NCBI GenBank assembly: GCA_910575555.1
Contig: CAJTFX010000004.1
Span: forward strand, 1-64,000
DNA from: Lachnospiraceae bacterium
Lineage (GTDB): Bacteria > Bacillota > Clostridia > Lachnospirales > Lachnospiraceae
Length of the DNA: 64,000 bases
Direction: 5' to 3'
Made by a program: the position numbers and the translations under genes. The notes below the pieces were generated by a model. The model ran no database searches, was not told the origin of the DNA, and saw only the letters and a list, made by a program, of their open reading frames with translations. Positions within the stretch are counted from its first letter, which is position 1. Each line of letters starts with the position of its first letter. Positions 25,067 through 34,414 of this stretch are shown here, in pieces.

Positions 25067-25111
25067 GTAAAATTGAGCCACAGACACCACCTGCCCATGG
25101 CTCAATTTTAC
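25067..25111. other. Att-like palindrome C (perfect 14-bp arms)
   Basis: GTAAAATTGAGCCA at 25067-25080 and its exact complement at 25098-25111 flank a 17-nt spacer. It lies 29 nt after the intact recombinase stop, where serine integrases often have attP. The site may also act as a terminator for the recombinase operon, since four T residues end the right arm. Confidence 0.6.
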
Positions 25112-25140
25112 CACTACTTTCCCAAAATTGGAACTATCTT

Positions 25141-26718
25141 TCAGGCAGAAACCTCACCCTCAAACGGATTCCTCACCTTCCACACAATCTCCATAGCATC
25201 CTCCCCATAGACAACCACCTTCTCAATCAGCATCTTCAACCTCTCCCTATCAAAAACCTCCAGTACAGAAAGTCCAGCCAGTTCCTCGTCTGCCACTTCC
25301 TCTGAACCGGCAGCCTCCCTCATACATTCAAGCTCCGCCTGCGCTTCACGCCTGCTTCGCTCTAGCTCTTCCATCCGCACCCTGCCCGTCTCAATCCGCT
25401 CCACATAATCCTCCCTGCTGATTTCCCCAGCCTTATACCCCTCATACAGCCGCATCTTCCTTCCCTTCCACTGTGTCAACTCCTTCACACTCTCCGCAAC
25501 CGTCTTTTCAAGAACTGCCACCCTGCCGTCCTTTTGAGCCGTCCTGCTGATATCCCGCTCTGCCGCCAGCACATCCGCCATCTTCCTCACCTGGCAAAGC
25601 ACTGCTCCCTCCAGTTCGTTCTTCCTGACAGTCACTTTCTGGCAGTCATTCTCCCGCTCCTGCGTCCGGCCTCCGCAGAAATACCTGCCGTTAGCCCTGC
25701 TCCTAAGCTGCAGTGCCTTCCCGCAATGCCCGCAGAAAAAAATACTTTCCCTCTTCTTCATTTCTTTTCTGGCTTTATCCGCAGTCCCTACTCCCTCATT
25801 AGCCTTCTCAAAAACACTCCGGGAAACCAGTGCCTCATGATGTCCCTCCACCACGATCCACTTCTCCCTTGGCTGCCTCACCACCTTCTTATCCGTATCC
25901 ATACCGCACTTCGCCCGGTTCCAGATTAACTTCCCCAGATACACCTCATCCGTAATAATATCCCTTACCGAAGAAGCACACCACCTCTTCACCTTTACAT
26001 GAGGCTGCCTGTCTCCATAAGTATCTCCTGCCATCTTGTGATAAACAACCCTTGACGGTATCCCCTCTTCATTCAGCCTTCTGGCAATCTCCGCATAACC
26101 GGTTCCGTCCGCCGCCATCCCAAAAATCCTCCGCACAACCCACGCCGCATCTTCATCAACCAAAAGCCTGTGCTTATCCTCTGGGTTCTTCCGATACCCA
26201 TAAGGGGCAAACTGCCCAACAAACTCCCCGTTCCTCACCCTCGTATCCCTGGCAGACCGCACCTTCTTAGACAAATCCGCGCTGTACATCCCATAGACCA
26301 GATTCTTCAACGCAACACTCATCCCGCCCGTCGCTCCGAACTTATCCTCACTGTCGTAACCGTCATTCACCGACACAAACCGAACCTGCAGGATCGGAAA
26401 GATATATTCCAGGAACCTCCCCACTTCCAGATAATCCCTCCCGAACCGTGAAAAGTCCTTCACAACGATCATATCAACCTTCCCGCCCTTCGCCGCCTCA
26501 ATCAGCGCCTGCACCCCCGGCCTGCGGAAGTCAACGCCGGAATACCCGTCATCACAATACTCCGTGATAACATATTCCTCCCCCTGCAGCAGTTCCTCTA
26601 TATGCCTTTTCAGCAACACCCTCTGCGCCGAAATACTGTTGCTCTCTTCCATTTCACCCTTACCGCTGTCCTCATTGGAAAGCCGAAGATACATAGCGAC
26701 TATCCTCTTCTTCATCAT
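25141..26718 (-). CDS. Large serine recombinase 1 (525 aa)
   Basis: The resolvase catalytic domain starts RIVAMYLRLSNEDSG with Ser 14. FSRFGRDYLEVGRFLEYIFP and FVSVNDGYDS follow, then the recombinase domain, a zinc ribbon (CGHCGKALQLRSRANGRYFC) and a C-terminal coiled coil. It should catalyse site-specific integration or excision. Its ATG overlaps the TGA of recombinase 2. It is the gene closest to the att-like sites, so it is a good candidate for the active integrase. Confidence 0.93.
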   Translation of the reverse strand: MMKKRIVAMYLRLSNEDSGKGEMEESNSISAQRVLLKRHIEELLQGEEYVITEYCDDGYSGVDFRRPGVQALIEAAKGGKVDMIVVKDFSRFGRDYLEVGRFLEYIFPILQVRFVSVNDGYDSEDKFGATGGMSVALKNLVYGMYSADLSKKVRSARDTRVRNGEFVGQFAPYGYRKNPEDKHRLLVDEDAAWVVRRIFGMAADGTGYAEIARRLNEEGIPSRVVYHKMAGDTYGDRQPHVKVKRWCASSVRDIITDEVYLGKLIWNRAKCGMDTDKKVVRQPREKWIVVEGHHEALVSRSVFEKANEGVGTADKARKEMKKRESIFFCGHCGKALQLRSRANGRYFCGGRTQERENDCQKVTVRKNELEGAVLCQVRKMADVLAAERDISRTAQKDGRVAVLEKTVAESVKELTQWKGRKMRLYEGYKAGEISREDYVERIETGRVRMEELERSRREAQAELECMREAAGSEEVADEELAGLSVLEVFDRERLKMLIEKVVVYGEDAMEIVWKVRNPFEGEVSA

Positions 26719-28400
26719 ACCGCCTCTCTCTCTGCCCTGATTCTCAACAAATCTTCCAGCACATCATCATATTTCAGATACACTTCAACATCCCCTCCCT
26801 CATGCACCGCAACCTTATCCACAAACGCCTCAACCATTTCCCTCGTCAGACTCTGCATATCCAGACATCCCTCAACGACAGCCTTCCAGTTTCTGTCTAC
26901 ACAATATCTGCTGGAATACTCCGCCCGTGCCTTTTGGACTTCCCCAAGCCTTGCCGTCAATGCCCTGATCTTTTCGGCATATTGCCCGCTGATCTGCGCA
27001 TACTGTTCCTCATCAATCAGTCCATCTCTATAATCCTCAAAAATACCGGCTTTCACTTCCGTCTCCCTCTGCAGCTCCTTCCTTATCCGTTCAGCTTCCT
27101 TCCCATAAAAATCATACTTCCTCAAATTCCTGTCATCCGCATTCATCCGCCTCACAGTTTCCTCCGCCTCAATACAGAGCCTCATATGGGCAGCAACCGT
27201 TCCAAAAACAGCCTGGTTGACATCTTCCAACGAAACCTTATGGTTCGTACAGCTCCCATGAGTAGATTGAAGATACGTCTTGCATCGGTAAAACTTCTTG
27301 TCATGCCTTGCTCCCTCTGTACGGAACCCCATTACCTTTCCACAGTCCGCACAGACAATCTTCTTCCCCAGAAGATTAAAACGGGCATGGTCATAACCGT
27401 TCTCCCCATGAGTAGAATGGAACCTTTCCGCATTGCCCGCCAGCAGTTTCTGAACTTTCTCATAGTCCTCCCTACCCACCAGTGCTTCATGCGTCCCTTC
27501 CACAACAATCCACTCTTCCTCCGGTATTTTCACCTGCTTCCCAGCCACCCTCTTATACCTGTTATGGACGCTGGCTCCCACATAAGCATAATTCGTCAAT
27601 ATGGTTCTCACCGTCACATAATTCCATTCCGTATTAAACCCCTCTGGAACCTCATGCCCGAACCGCAACATCTTATAAGCCTTCGGATTCATCTCTTTTC
27701 GGGAAATCTGCCTTGCAATCTCCTTCAACGAACACCCCTCCAGGAACAGCCGGAAAATCTCCTGCACCGTCCCCTTCACCCGCTCGTCCGGGTAAAGCCG
27801 CCGTTCCACATTCACATACCCATACGGGACCGCCCCCGAAGAATACTCTCCGTTCCGCCAGTACGCCCTATGCGCCGTCCTCATCTTCCTGGACAAATCC
27901 TTCACATACAGCTCATTAATCATATTTTTCAGCGACATCATCAGCTCCCCACCCGGCTTCTCCGAATCATACCCGTCCGTCACCGCAATAAACCTCACGC
28001 CGAAAAATGGGAACACCCGCTCAATATAATTCCCCGTTTCCACATAATCCCGTCCCAGCCGGGACAGGTCCTTCACAACGATACAGTCAATCACCCCGTC
28101 CCTCATATCCCGCACCATCGCCTCAAACCCCGGACGCTCAAAATTCGTACCCGTGCAGGAGATATCCGCATACTCCTTCCCTATGACCATATCCTCCCGC
28201 TCCGCCACGAACTTCCGCAGAAGCTCCATCTGCGTCTCCACCGTCGCCCGCTCCCGGTTCGCCTCCGTCTCCTCCGAAAGCCTGGCATACAGCCCCGCCC
28301 TATAACACACCGCCTTCACCGGAATCTGCGCCTGCGCCCCGGAACCACCCGGCAGGTCATTCACATTCACAAAATCCACCTTCTTAGACTTCCTCGCCAT
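26715..28400 (-). CDS. Large serine recombinase 2 (561 aa)
   Basis: The start at 28400 (MARKSKKVDF) has AGGAGG 9 nt upstream; an upstream in-frame extension overlaps recombinase 3. A short polar N-terminus precedes GLYARLSEETEAN with catalytic Ser 42. DLSRLGRDYVETGNYIERVFP and GVRFIAVTDGYDS follow, then a recombinase domain, zinc ribbon (CADCGKVMG…CTNH) and coiled coil. It lies 1 nt after recombinase 3. Three paralogues in one operon may act together, as CcrA and CcrB do, or one may be a directionality partner. Confidence 0.93.
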   Translation of the reverse strand: MARKSKKVDFVNVNDLPGGSGAQAQIPVKAVCYRAGLYARLSEETEANRERATVETQMELLRKFVAEREDMVIGKEYADISCTGTNFERPGFEAMVRDMRDGVIDCIVVKDLSRLGRDYVETGNYIERVFPFFGVRFIAVTDGYDSEKPGGELMMSLKNMINELYVKDLSRKMRTAHRAYWRNGEYSSGAVPYGYVNVERRLYPDERVKGTVQEIFRLFLEGCSLKEIARQISRKEMNPKAYKMLRFGHEVPEGFNTEWNYVTVRTILTNYAYVGASVHNRYKRVAGKQVKIPEEEWIVVEGTHEALVGREDYEKVQKLLAGNAERFHSTHGENGYDHARFNLLGKKIVCADCGKVMGFRTEGARHDKKFYRCKTYLQSTHGSCTNHKVSLEDVNQAVFGTVAAHMRLCIEAEETVRRMNADDRNLRKYDFYGKEAERIRKELQRETEVKAGIFEDYRDGLIDEEQYAQISGQYAEKIRALTARLGEVQKARAEYSSRYCVDRNWKAVVEGCLDMQSLTREMVEAFVDKVAVHEGGDVEVYLKYDDVLEDLLRIRAEREAV

Positions 28401-28401
28401 G

Positions 28402-30096
28402 CTATACCGCCTCCTTCCACTCAAACCGAATCCGGCCCCGGCTGTCGCAGACCGCCTCACAGCCCGCATGTTTCAGCCCCTCCAGGACCTCCCTGTAACA
28501 GTCCCCGAAACTGAAAACCACCTCGACCGTCTCCCGGTCCACGACCTTCACCCGCTCAATCAGCTCCACCGCCACATTCCTTGTCAGCCGGTCAATATTC
28601 CCATGCTCCGCAAAATAATCCAGCCACCGGTACTTATCCGTATTGGAAGCAAGGATATCTTCAATCTCACCCTTCATCTGCCGCACCGCTTCCTCCGCCA
28701 GATCCCGTCTCTGCGTATAAGCCTCATGCAGCTCCCTATAATCCTCCTTAGAGACAATCCCGTCCTTCATATCCTCATAAAGCATGTTCCGCAGCTCCCG
28801 ACACCGCAGAACCTCCGCCTCCTTCTGCTCAATCCGCCTCTCCAATTCCCGGATATCCAGCTCCTGGAACGGGATCTCAGACACCTTCTCCATCGCCCGC
28901 TTCAAATCCAGCACATTGGCAACCTGCACCTTCAAGACCTCCAGGACCGCCTCTTCCAGCCTCTCCACCCCGATCCTGTGGCTCGCACACTCCTTCGTCT
29001 CCTTATTCCTCGAACACACATAATACCGGTACTTCCGCTTCCCGGAACACACATTCTTCCGCACCATGGCCGCCCCGCAGTCCGCACACACCACCATGCC
29101 CGCCAGAGGGTACACCTCCGACTGCTCCGGGGACATCCTCGTATCCATCCCCAGGAGCCTCTGCACAATAGCAAAATCCCGGTCCGAAACCACAGCCTCA
29201 TGGTTCTTCTCAATCCTCACCCAGTCCTTCTCCGGCTTCACAACATACTTCTTCACCTTATGGTTCGGCGTCGTCTGCCTGCCCTGCACCAGATTCCCAA
29301 CATAACACTCATTTTCCAATATCCGCCGCACCGTCACCGAACTCCACAGCGCCCGCTCCCCCGTCTTAAAGCTGGTCTGATAATTGCTCCCGGACGCGCT
29401 CTTATACTCCATAGGAGACAGCACCCCCATATCATTCAGCCTGCCCGCAATGGCATCCTGGCTCATGCCGTGCAGCTTCATACGGAAAATATCCCTCACC
29501 ACGCCCGCAGCCACCGGGTCAACCACCAGCCGGTTCCGGCATCCCTCGTCCTTCTGATACCCATAAGGCGCAAAAGAACCGATAAACTCCCCGTTCTTCC
29601 TCTTCACCTCCAGATGGCTCCGAATCTTCACCGAAATATCCCGGCAGTAAGCGTCATTTATCAAATTTTTAAACGGAATGATGATTTCATCTGACTGGTC
29701 TTTCCCCTCCAGGCTGTCGTACCCGTCATTCACCGCAATAAAGCGCACCCCAAGAGCCGGGAACAGCCGCTCAATGTACCTGCCCGAATCAATATACTCC
29801 CGCCCGAACCTGGACAGATCCTTGACAACCACACAGTCCACAACGCCCTTCTTAATATCCTCCAGCATCAGCTTGAAAGAAGGCCGCTCAAAACTGGAAC
29901 CGCTGTACCCGTCGTCCACCCGTTCCGAAACCACCACAATATCCTCTTTGTCTTTCAGGAAATCTCTGATTAACTCTTTCTGATTAGAAATGCTGTTGCT
30001 CTCCGCCTTAGACGCGCCCGCAACATCGCCATCCTCCTTCGACAACCGGACATAGATGGCGGCATGATAGATCCTCTTGAATTGTTTGTTCTTCAT
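28402..30096 (-). CDS. Large serine recombinase 3 (564 aa)
   Basis: The catalytic domain begins AAIYVRLSKEDGD with Ser 19, followed by DDGYSGSSFERPSF and DLSRFGREYIDSGRYIERLFP. The zinc ribbon CADCGAAMVRKN…YVCSRNKETKEC and a long coiled coil complete it. AAGGAG lies 9 nt before the ATG at 30096. It is the first gene of the three-recombinase operon. Residues needed for catalysis appear intact in all three. Confidence 0.93.
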   Translation of the reverse strand: MKNKQFKRIYHAAIYVRLSKEDGDVAGASKAESNSISNQKELIRDFLKDKEDIVVVSERVDDGYSGSSFERPSFKLMLEDIKKGVVDCVVVKDLSRFGREYIDSGRYIERLFPALGVRFIAVNDGYDSLEGKDQSDEIIIPFKNLINDAYCRDISVKIRSHLEVKRKNGEFIGSFAPYGYQKDEGCRNRLVVDPVAAGVVRDIFRMKLHGMSQDAIAGRLNDMGVLSPMEYKSASGSNYQTSFKTGERALWSSVTVRRILENECYVGNLVQGRQTTPNHKVKKYVVKPEKDWVRIEKNHEAVVSDRDFAIVQRLLGMDTRMSPEQSEVYPLAGMVVCADCGAAMVRKNVCSGKRKYRYYVCSRNKETKECASHRIGVERLEEAVLEVLKVQVANVLDLKRAMEKVSEIPFQELDIRELERRIEQKEAEVLRCRELRNMLYEDMKDGIVSKEDYRELHEAYTQRRDLAEEAVRQMKGEIEDILASNTDKYRWLDYFAEHGNIDRLTRNVAVELIERVKVVDRETVEVVFSFGDCYREVLEGLKHAGCEAVCDSRGRIRFEWKEAV

Positions 30097-30140
30097 ATGC
30101 TCCCGCTCCTTTCTAATTTGCCAGAATCACCTGCAAAATC

Positions 30141-30191
30141 AAAAAGGCGGATGCACTAACTTGTCCCTAAGACAATCATAGCGCCTCCGCC
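30141..30191 (-). terminator. Terminator between lysis and recombinase modules
   Basis: On the minus strand GGGCGGAGGC pairs with GCATCCGCC across a 29-nt interior that has its own TTGTC/GACAA hairpin, followed by TTTTTGATTTT. It closes the lysis-side operon 21 nt after the DUF6870 gene. Confidence 0.8.
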
Positions 30192-30211
30192 CAAAAAAGT
30201 CCAATGTTATT

Positions 30212-30490
30212 TTAAACATTCCGCAACATATTTTCAAAAGCCTCTTCAAAAGAGCCCCCATCCTCCGCAAACCGTACCTTCACCTTCATATCCCCCACAC
30301 GCACCGCATAAGGATTCCCCACCGCCTCCAGATAAGCCCTCTTCCGTTCCTCCAGCGGCAGGCTCCGGTCAATCTCCACCTCCCGGATATCCACAAGCCC
30401 CTCCTTCTCCACAGTCCTCACATCCACGTCTTTCAGCGCGTCCAGCTCCATCACCGTCATAACCAATTCCCTTACCTTTCCAAAATTCAT
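30212..30490 (-). CDS. DUF6870-like small phage protein
   Basis: The likely start is MNFGKVRELVMTVMELDAL at 30490 (92 residues). VDIREVEIDRSLPLEERKRA and a C-terminal KVKVRFAEDGGSFEEAFENML resemble DUF6870, a family of about 80 residues found in Clostridia phages and ICEs. No function is known. It follows the lysin gene and ends before a strong terminator. The RBS is weak. Confidence 0.7.
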   Translation of the reverse strand: MNFGKVRELVMTVMELDALKDVDVRTVEKEGLVDIREVEIDRSLPLEERKRAYLEAVGNPYAVRVGDMKVKVRFAEDGGSFEEAFENMLRNV

Positions 30491-30616
30491 ACCAACGGCA
30501 TGGTATGTACCGCCGGGGAATCCCCCGGCCGACGCGCTGCTCAGACCCCAACAGCCCTCCGGCAGCATATATCAAGACAAAAAAATAAGGCATCCCTGCC
30601 CTCAACAAAAACGCCC

Positions 30617-32212
30617 TTACAGCCTCGTCACAAAATCCAGCGAAATCCACCCGTTCCGCTCCCTCTTATACGACTTCAAAAGCCCCCACTTCCCGGCTCC
30701 CTTCCCGTCCGCTTCCTCCACAACCGTAAACACACCCACACCCGTAAACAGTCCCGTCCGGGCAAAATCCGTCCCCGGCCCCTTACGGATATTCAGATCC
30801 GGGATATCCACCCGCACCAGATAAGAAGACTTCCCCGGCAGCCTCTCCATAAACATCACATACTCCGCATCCGCCGTAATAAAAAGCCCCGATTTCAGCC
30901 TGTACCACCGCCTGTCCGCGCTGATGCCCGTAACCGTATAAATCCCCTCATACACCACCTGGTCCACATTGTCCCCCATGCAGGGAGCAGTCCGCACATT
31001 CACCCCGTCCCTGCCCTTATAGAACACCTTCACAAACCCGGCCATAGGCTCCACCGGATTCCCCGGCACACCACCGCTTCCGCCGCTCCCGGCCTCCCCG
31101 GTAATCTCCCTCAAAATCCCCAGGACCTTCTCCCCATACCCGGCCCCCGCAGCCCAGCCTTTCCCCTGGGGATTCTCCTGGACACCCAGCCACTCCACAT
31201 AAGGCGCACACCCCCTTGCCACATACCTAAAGCGCGGGTCCACATTCCCATTCACCAAATCCTCCGTGCAGGCATAGGCTTTCAAATGCTGCACCTGGCA
31301 CCGGATACCAAGCAGCGCCGTATCAAAACACAGCCCCTTCACCCCGTTCTGCACCACGCCCATCCCGGCAAAATTATTCTGCTCCAAAGAGACCGCCGTA
31401 CCCGAAAACGTAAAATTCCCCGTCTCCAGGCACGACTGGGCAAAAGCCACATCCCCTCTCACGCCCTCGGCCTCCCCTTCCGACAGATACAGCAGCACCA
31501 TATCCAGAACCGACTGCGCCACCCCCGGATTCTTCCCCTTCACATACTCCCGCATCTGCTCCGCCGTCGCCACAGCCTTCCCCATAATCCCCGTAAGCCC
31601 GGAACCACCCGTGCCAGAACCGCCGTCCCCGCCGCTGCCGTTCCCAGTCTCCGCGCCGTCCATAGCCGCCCTGATATCCTTCCGAAACTGCCCCATAGAC
31701 AACCCAAACCTTTTCCAGATATGCTCCACGTCCCCGTGATTGCTTGCAATCCCCCGCCTATACCCCTCGGAATGGGAAACCACAACCCCGTCCGCCAGAG
31801 GGTCCAGCCCAAACATCCGGCACAGATAAGCAAACAGCTCCACCGCATACCCATAAGCGGCAAGCACATGATCCCTCGTACCTCTCCCGTCCCCGGTCTC
31901 CGTCCAATTCGCACCGCCCGTATACCGGATCGTGGCAGGCTCCGTCATCTCCACACCTATATGCGTCCCGTTTGCGTCACCTCCGCAGTGCCATCCCCGG
32001 CAGTCCCAGGGCAGGAGCTGGTACACGTCCCCTCCCGGCTCCACAATGGCATGGACGCAGGCCCCCGCATCCGCCTTATCCCAGTTACTGATAAAAGCGG
32101 AAGCCTTCGGCTGTGGACACCCCACCGAATGGATCATCAGCCCCTTCACCGCAATCTTCCTCCCTGCCCGGTAACACCCGGACTTCGTTAAAATCCTCTG
32201 AATCAGCTTCAT
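30617..32212 (-). CDS. Endolysin: amidase, glucosaminidase and SH3 domains
   Basis: Residues about 1-165 form an N-acetylmuramoyl-L-alanine amidase with zinc ligands in LMIHSVGCPQP and VVSHSEGYRRG. A Gly/Ser-rich linker leads to a glucosaminidase-type domain (DVAFAQSCLETGNFTFSGTA…NNFAGMG). Two SH3-like repeats follow, with VNVRTAPCMGD and LNIRKGPGTDF. It cleaves the host cell wall at the end of infection. The start at 32212 has AAAGGAG upstream. Two catalytic domains in one lysin is a multidomain version of the usual design. Confidence 0.92.
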   Translation of the reverse strand: MKLIQRILTKSGCYRAGRKIAVKGLMIHSVGCPQPKASAFISNWDKADAGACVHAIVEPGGDVYQLLPWDCRGWHCGGDANGTHIGVEMTEPATIRYTGGANWTETGDGRGTRDHVLAAYGYAVELFAYLCRMFGLDPLADGVVVSHSEGYRRGIASNHGDVEHIWKRFGLSMGQFRKDIRAAMDGAETGNGSGGDGGSGTGGSGLTGIMGKAVATAEQMREYVKGKNPGVAQSVLDMVLLYLSEGEAEGVRGDVAFAQSCLETGNFTFSGTAVSLEQNNFAGMGVVQNGVKGLCFDTALLGIRCQVQHLKAYACTEDLVNGNVDPRFRYVARGCAPYVEWLGVQENPQGKGWAAGAGYGEKVLGILREITGEAGSGGSGGVPGNPVEPMAGFVKVFYKGRDGVNVRTAPCMGDNVDQVVYEGIYTVTGISADRRWYRLKSGLFITADAEYVMFMERLPGKSSYLVRVDIPDLNIRKGPGTDFARTGLFTGVGVFTVVEEADGKGAGKWGLLKSYKRERNGWISLDFVTRL

Positions 32213-32271
32213 ACAAAACCACTCTCCTTTTCCCGTTCCCTGCCCGGAAACATTCTCCAATTCTCCGCACG

Positions 32272-32302
32272 AAAAAAGGCACCAGCTTTTCACACTGATG
32301 CC
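32272..32302 (-). terminator. Terminator between holin and lysin
   Basis: GGCATCAG pairs with CTGGTGCC (one G-U) and is followed by TTTTTT on the minus strand. The stem is nearly the same as at 36318-36352. It separates holin from lysin, although both are lysis genes. Confidence 0.75.
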
Positions 32303-32378
32303 CTCTCATAAAAATCCCAAACCATATCCTCTGCCACACCGTACTGCACTTAACCGCATTTATCCCCCGTACCGTCTC

Positions 32379-32786
32379 CTACTCCTTCCCCTTTTCCTCC
32401 CGTAACTGCGCCAGAACCCCTTTCAGCTTCTCCGGCACCGGAAGCCCGATCCTGGCCGCATTCTCCAGAATCGAAATCCCCTCGTTGGACAGATAAAAGA
32501 AGATCACCGCCGTCCGGACCGCACTCCCGTCCCGGATGATATGCGTATCCAGGATATGCCCCAGAGCCACCAGGCAGAAGATCACGATCTTCTTAAAAAT
32601 CCCCCGAAAGCCCACGCCGCTGGACAGCTTCTTCTCCACCGCCGCGGCCATCAGCCCCGTCACATAATCCACCGCCACGAACACCACCAGGGCATACAGA
32701 AAACCATCAAACCCTCCCATGGCCCAGCCCAGGTATCCGCCCATAGCTGCAAACCCGCACTCTATCACACCCACAAACTCCTTCAT
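32379..32786 (-). CDS. Phage holin (Phage_holin_4 family)
   Basis: The 135-residue protein has several hydrophobic segments. The motif YVTGLMAAAVEKKLSSGVGFRG lies near residue 42, with KKIVIFCLVALGHILD after it. This is the toxin-secretion/phage lysis holin family. It permeabilises the membrane to let the lysin reach the wall. It lies upstream of the lysin, separated by a terminator. Confidence 0.92.
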   Translation of the reverse strand: MKEFVGVIECGFAAMGGYLGWAMGGFDGFLYALVVFVAVDYVTGLMAAAVEKKLSSGVGFRGIFKKIVIFCLVALGHILDTHIIRDGSAVRTAVIFFYLSNEGISILENAARIGLPVPEKLKGVLAQLREEKGKE

Positions 32787-32818
32787 CCAAAATCCCTCTC
32801 TTTCTCTTTTTTCTATGG

Positions 32819-32847
32819 AAAAAGCGGCCCGCTCCCAAAAGCCGCCG
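32819..32847 (-). terminator. Probable terminator before the holin
   Basis: A GC-rich hairpin (GCGGC…GCCGC) is followed by TTTTT on the minus strand. It lies after the tail fibre-type gene, leaving 33 nt before the holin start. Transcription of the holin may therefore need read-through or a local promoter. Confidence 0.6.
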
Positions 32848-32991
32848 CCCTATTCCCAATCCCATTATCAGAACATCATTCCCTAACATTCCATGCCATT
32901 TCCACACATCTCAAACCATTTCCCAGTACCTCATATCATCCTCCCATATTTCAAATCATTTTTGCACCTCATACCACTTTACCCCCGCCGC

Positions 32992-34398
32992 TCACGCCCC
33001 GGTATCCTCAACCTCCGTCAGCGTATAAGTGATCTTCATGGTCTTATTAGCGTCCTTCACCACCGCCGAAGAAAGATTGTTGACCGTAGCCAGATACGGC
33101 GTCAGCAGATACATATGCCGGTACTCATTCCCGTAACTGCCTCCCCACCCCACCAGAAACTGCTTATACTGGAATAGAGGCGTGGCCGCGCTCCCCAGCC
33201 TCGCGCTCCCCTGTGTATGGACCACCGTGTCCTCCGCAGTCACCTGAAAATCCCCGCCCACAATCAGATCCCCAACCAGCGTCAGAAACAGCTCGCAGGT
33301 TCCCGACTCGCACAAAGGCTTCATCTTGGAAGTGAAACCAAAAGCAATCAGCGACACGTCCGCCGTATTCGCCACATTGATCTTATAAATCCCCTTCTTG
33401 TCATAGGCCGGCACATACAGATACCCACCCCGCATACAGCACCGGCACTTCCGCTCCGGATAGCTCCCGGTCATGTCCCGCTCCCCCACAGCCATCAGCT
33501 TCGCATTTGAAAGCGTCCACTCCCCCTCCGTCATGGAATAGTCCGTTTTGGAAACCCTCACCCAGAGCACCCTGGCATTCCCCGAAGAATTGCCCTCATT
33601 GGAAAACCCGTACCAGTACCCGTCCTGCCCGTCCAGGAACTCCCCGTACTTCGTATAGCTTCCCAGAAACAGAAACGTCTGTACAGGCACCGCATGGTCC
33701 TCCAGCACCGTGTAAGTGGAATCGTCCAGCCTCTCATTCAGCCCGATACTGAAAACCGGAACCCTCACCTTCCGCACCCGCACACTGGAATCCTCAAACG
33801 TAATGGAATACAGCAGGTCCCTCTCAAAATCCATCTCCGCCGCCTCAAACAACACGATCTGCTTCTCCTTCCCCAAATCCCCGATATCCAGCTTCTTGAT
33901 CTGCAGGAAAGCGCTGGCGTCTCCCACCAGGCTCCCGTACCCGTTCTGCCCGCCCTGGGCGCTGGTCAGCGCCACCGCCGCAATGGTCCCGTTCCCCTGG
34001 CTCGGCGTAAACTCCCATACAAACTTATACCCGTTCTCCAAAACCTTGCTCTCCGTCTGGTTCAGGCTCCCCCTGGCCGCATTCGCCGTAGTATTCACGT
34101 TGTTGGAAGCATAAGCCACCGGCAGGTTGTCCGACATCTCATAGATATGCCCCGCATCCTCTTCCAGCGTCTTGGGGAACAGCAGAATCCCCCCTATCAT
34201 GTTGGGGCATACCGGCAGCATGGTCCCGTTCCAGGACATCACATCTGCCAGCCGTTCCTCGGAATAGAACACCCCCATGGGATTCATCCCCAGGATATTG
34301 TTCACCGCCTCCGTCACCATGTTTTCCTCCGTGACCGTCTCCACATCCCCCGTGGCCCCATCCGTCAATTCCAGAACCATTGTCCCTTTCAGCTTCAT
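32992..34398 (-). CDS. Phage structural protein, probably baseplate or receptor binding
   Basis: The start at 34398 (MKLKGTMVLELTDGATGDVE) follows GGAG by 9 nt. The N-terminus has a conserved virion-type TEENMVTEAVNNILGMNP segment. The middle contains repeated beta strands with Trp- and Tyr-rich segments. A later Cys-rich stretch (CRCCMRGG) fits a beta-propeller-like fold. It is the last tail gene before lysis, the usual place for a receptor-binding or tail-fibre protein. Its specific function is inferred from position. Confidence 0.7.
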   Translation of the reverse strand: MKLKGTMVLELTDGATGDVETVTEENMVTEAVNNILGMNPMGVFYSEERLADVMSWNGTMLPVCPNMIGGILLFPKTLEEDAGHIYEMSDNLPVAYASNNVNTTANAARGSLNQTESKVLENGYKFVWEFTPSQGNGTIAAVALTSAQGGQNGYGSLVGDASAFLQIKKLDIGDLGKEKQIVLFEAAEMDFERDLLYSITFEDSSVRVRKVRVPVFSIGLNERLDDSTYTVLEDHAVPVQTFLFLGSYTKYGEFLDGQDGYWYGFSNEGNSSGNARVLWVRVSKTDYSMTEGEWTLSNAKLMAVGERDMTGSYPERKCRCCMRGGYLYVPAYDKKGIYKINVANTADVSLIAFGFTSKMKPLCESGTCELFLTLVGDLIVGGDFQVTAEDTVVHTQGSARLGSAATPLFQYKQFLVGWGGSYGNEYRHMYLLTPYLATVNNLSSAVVKDANKTMKITYTLTEVEDTGA

Positions 34399-34414
34399 AC
34401 GCATCCGCTCCTTC

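Noticed and set aside
25067-25111. Site C as a plain terminator only
   Set aside because: It may terminate, but related sites A and B share spacer length and flanks beside broken genes, so an attachment role is retained as a candidate.
26802-33752. Long plus-strand ORFs opposite recombinase, lysin and hub genes (up to 600 codons)
   Set aside because: They are Pro/His/Arg-rich shadows of GC-rich minus-strand genes, without domains or ribosome sites.
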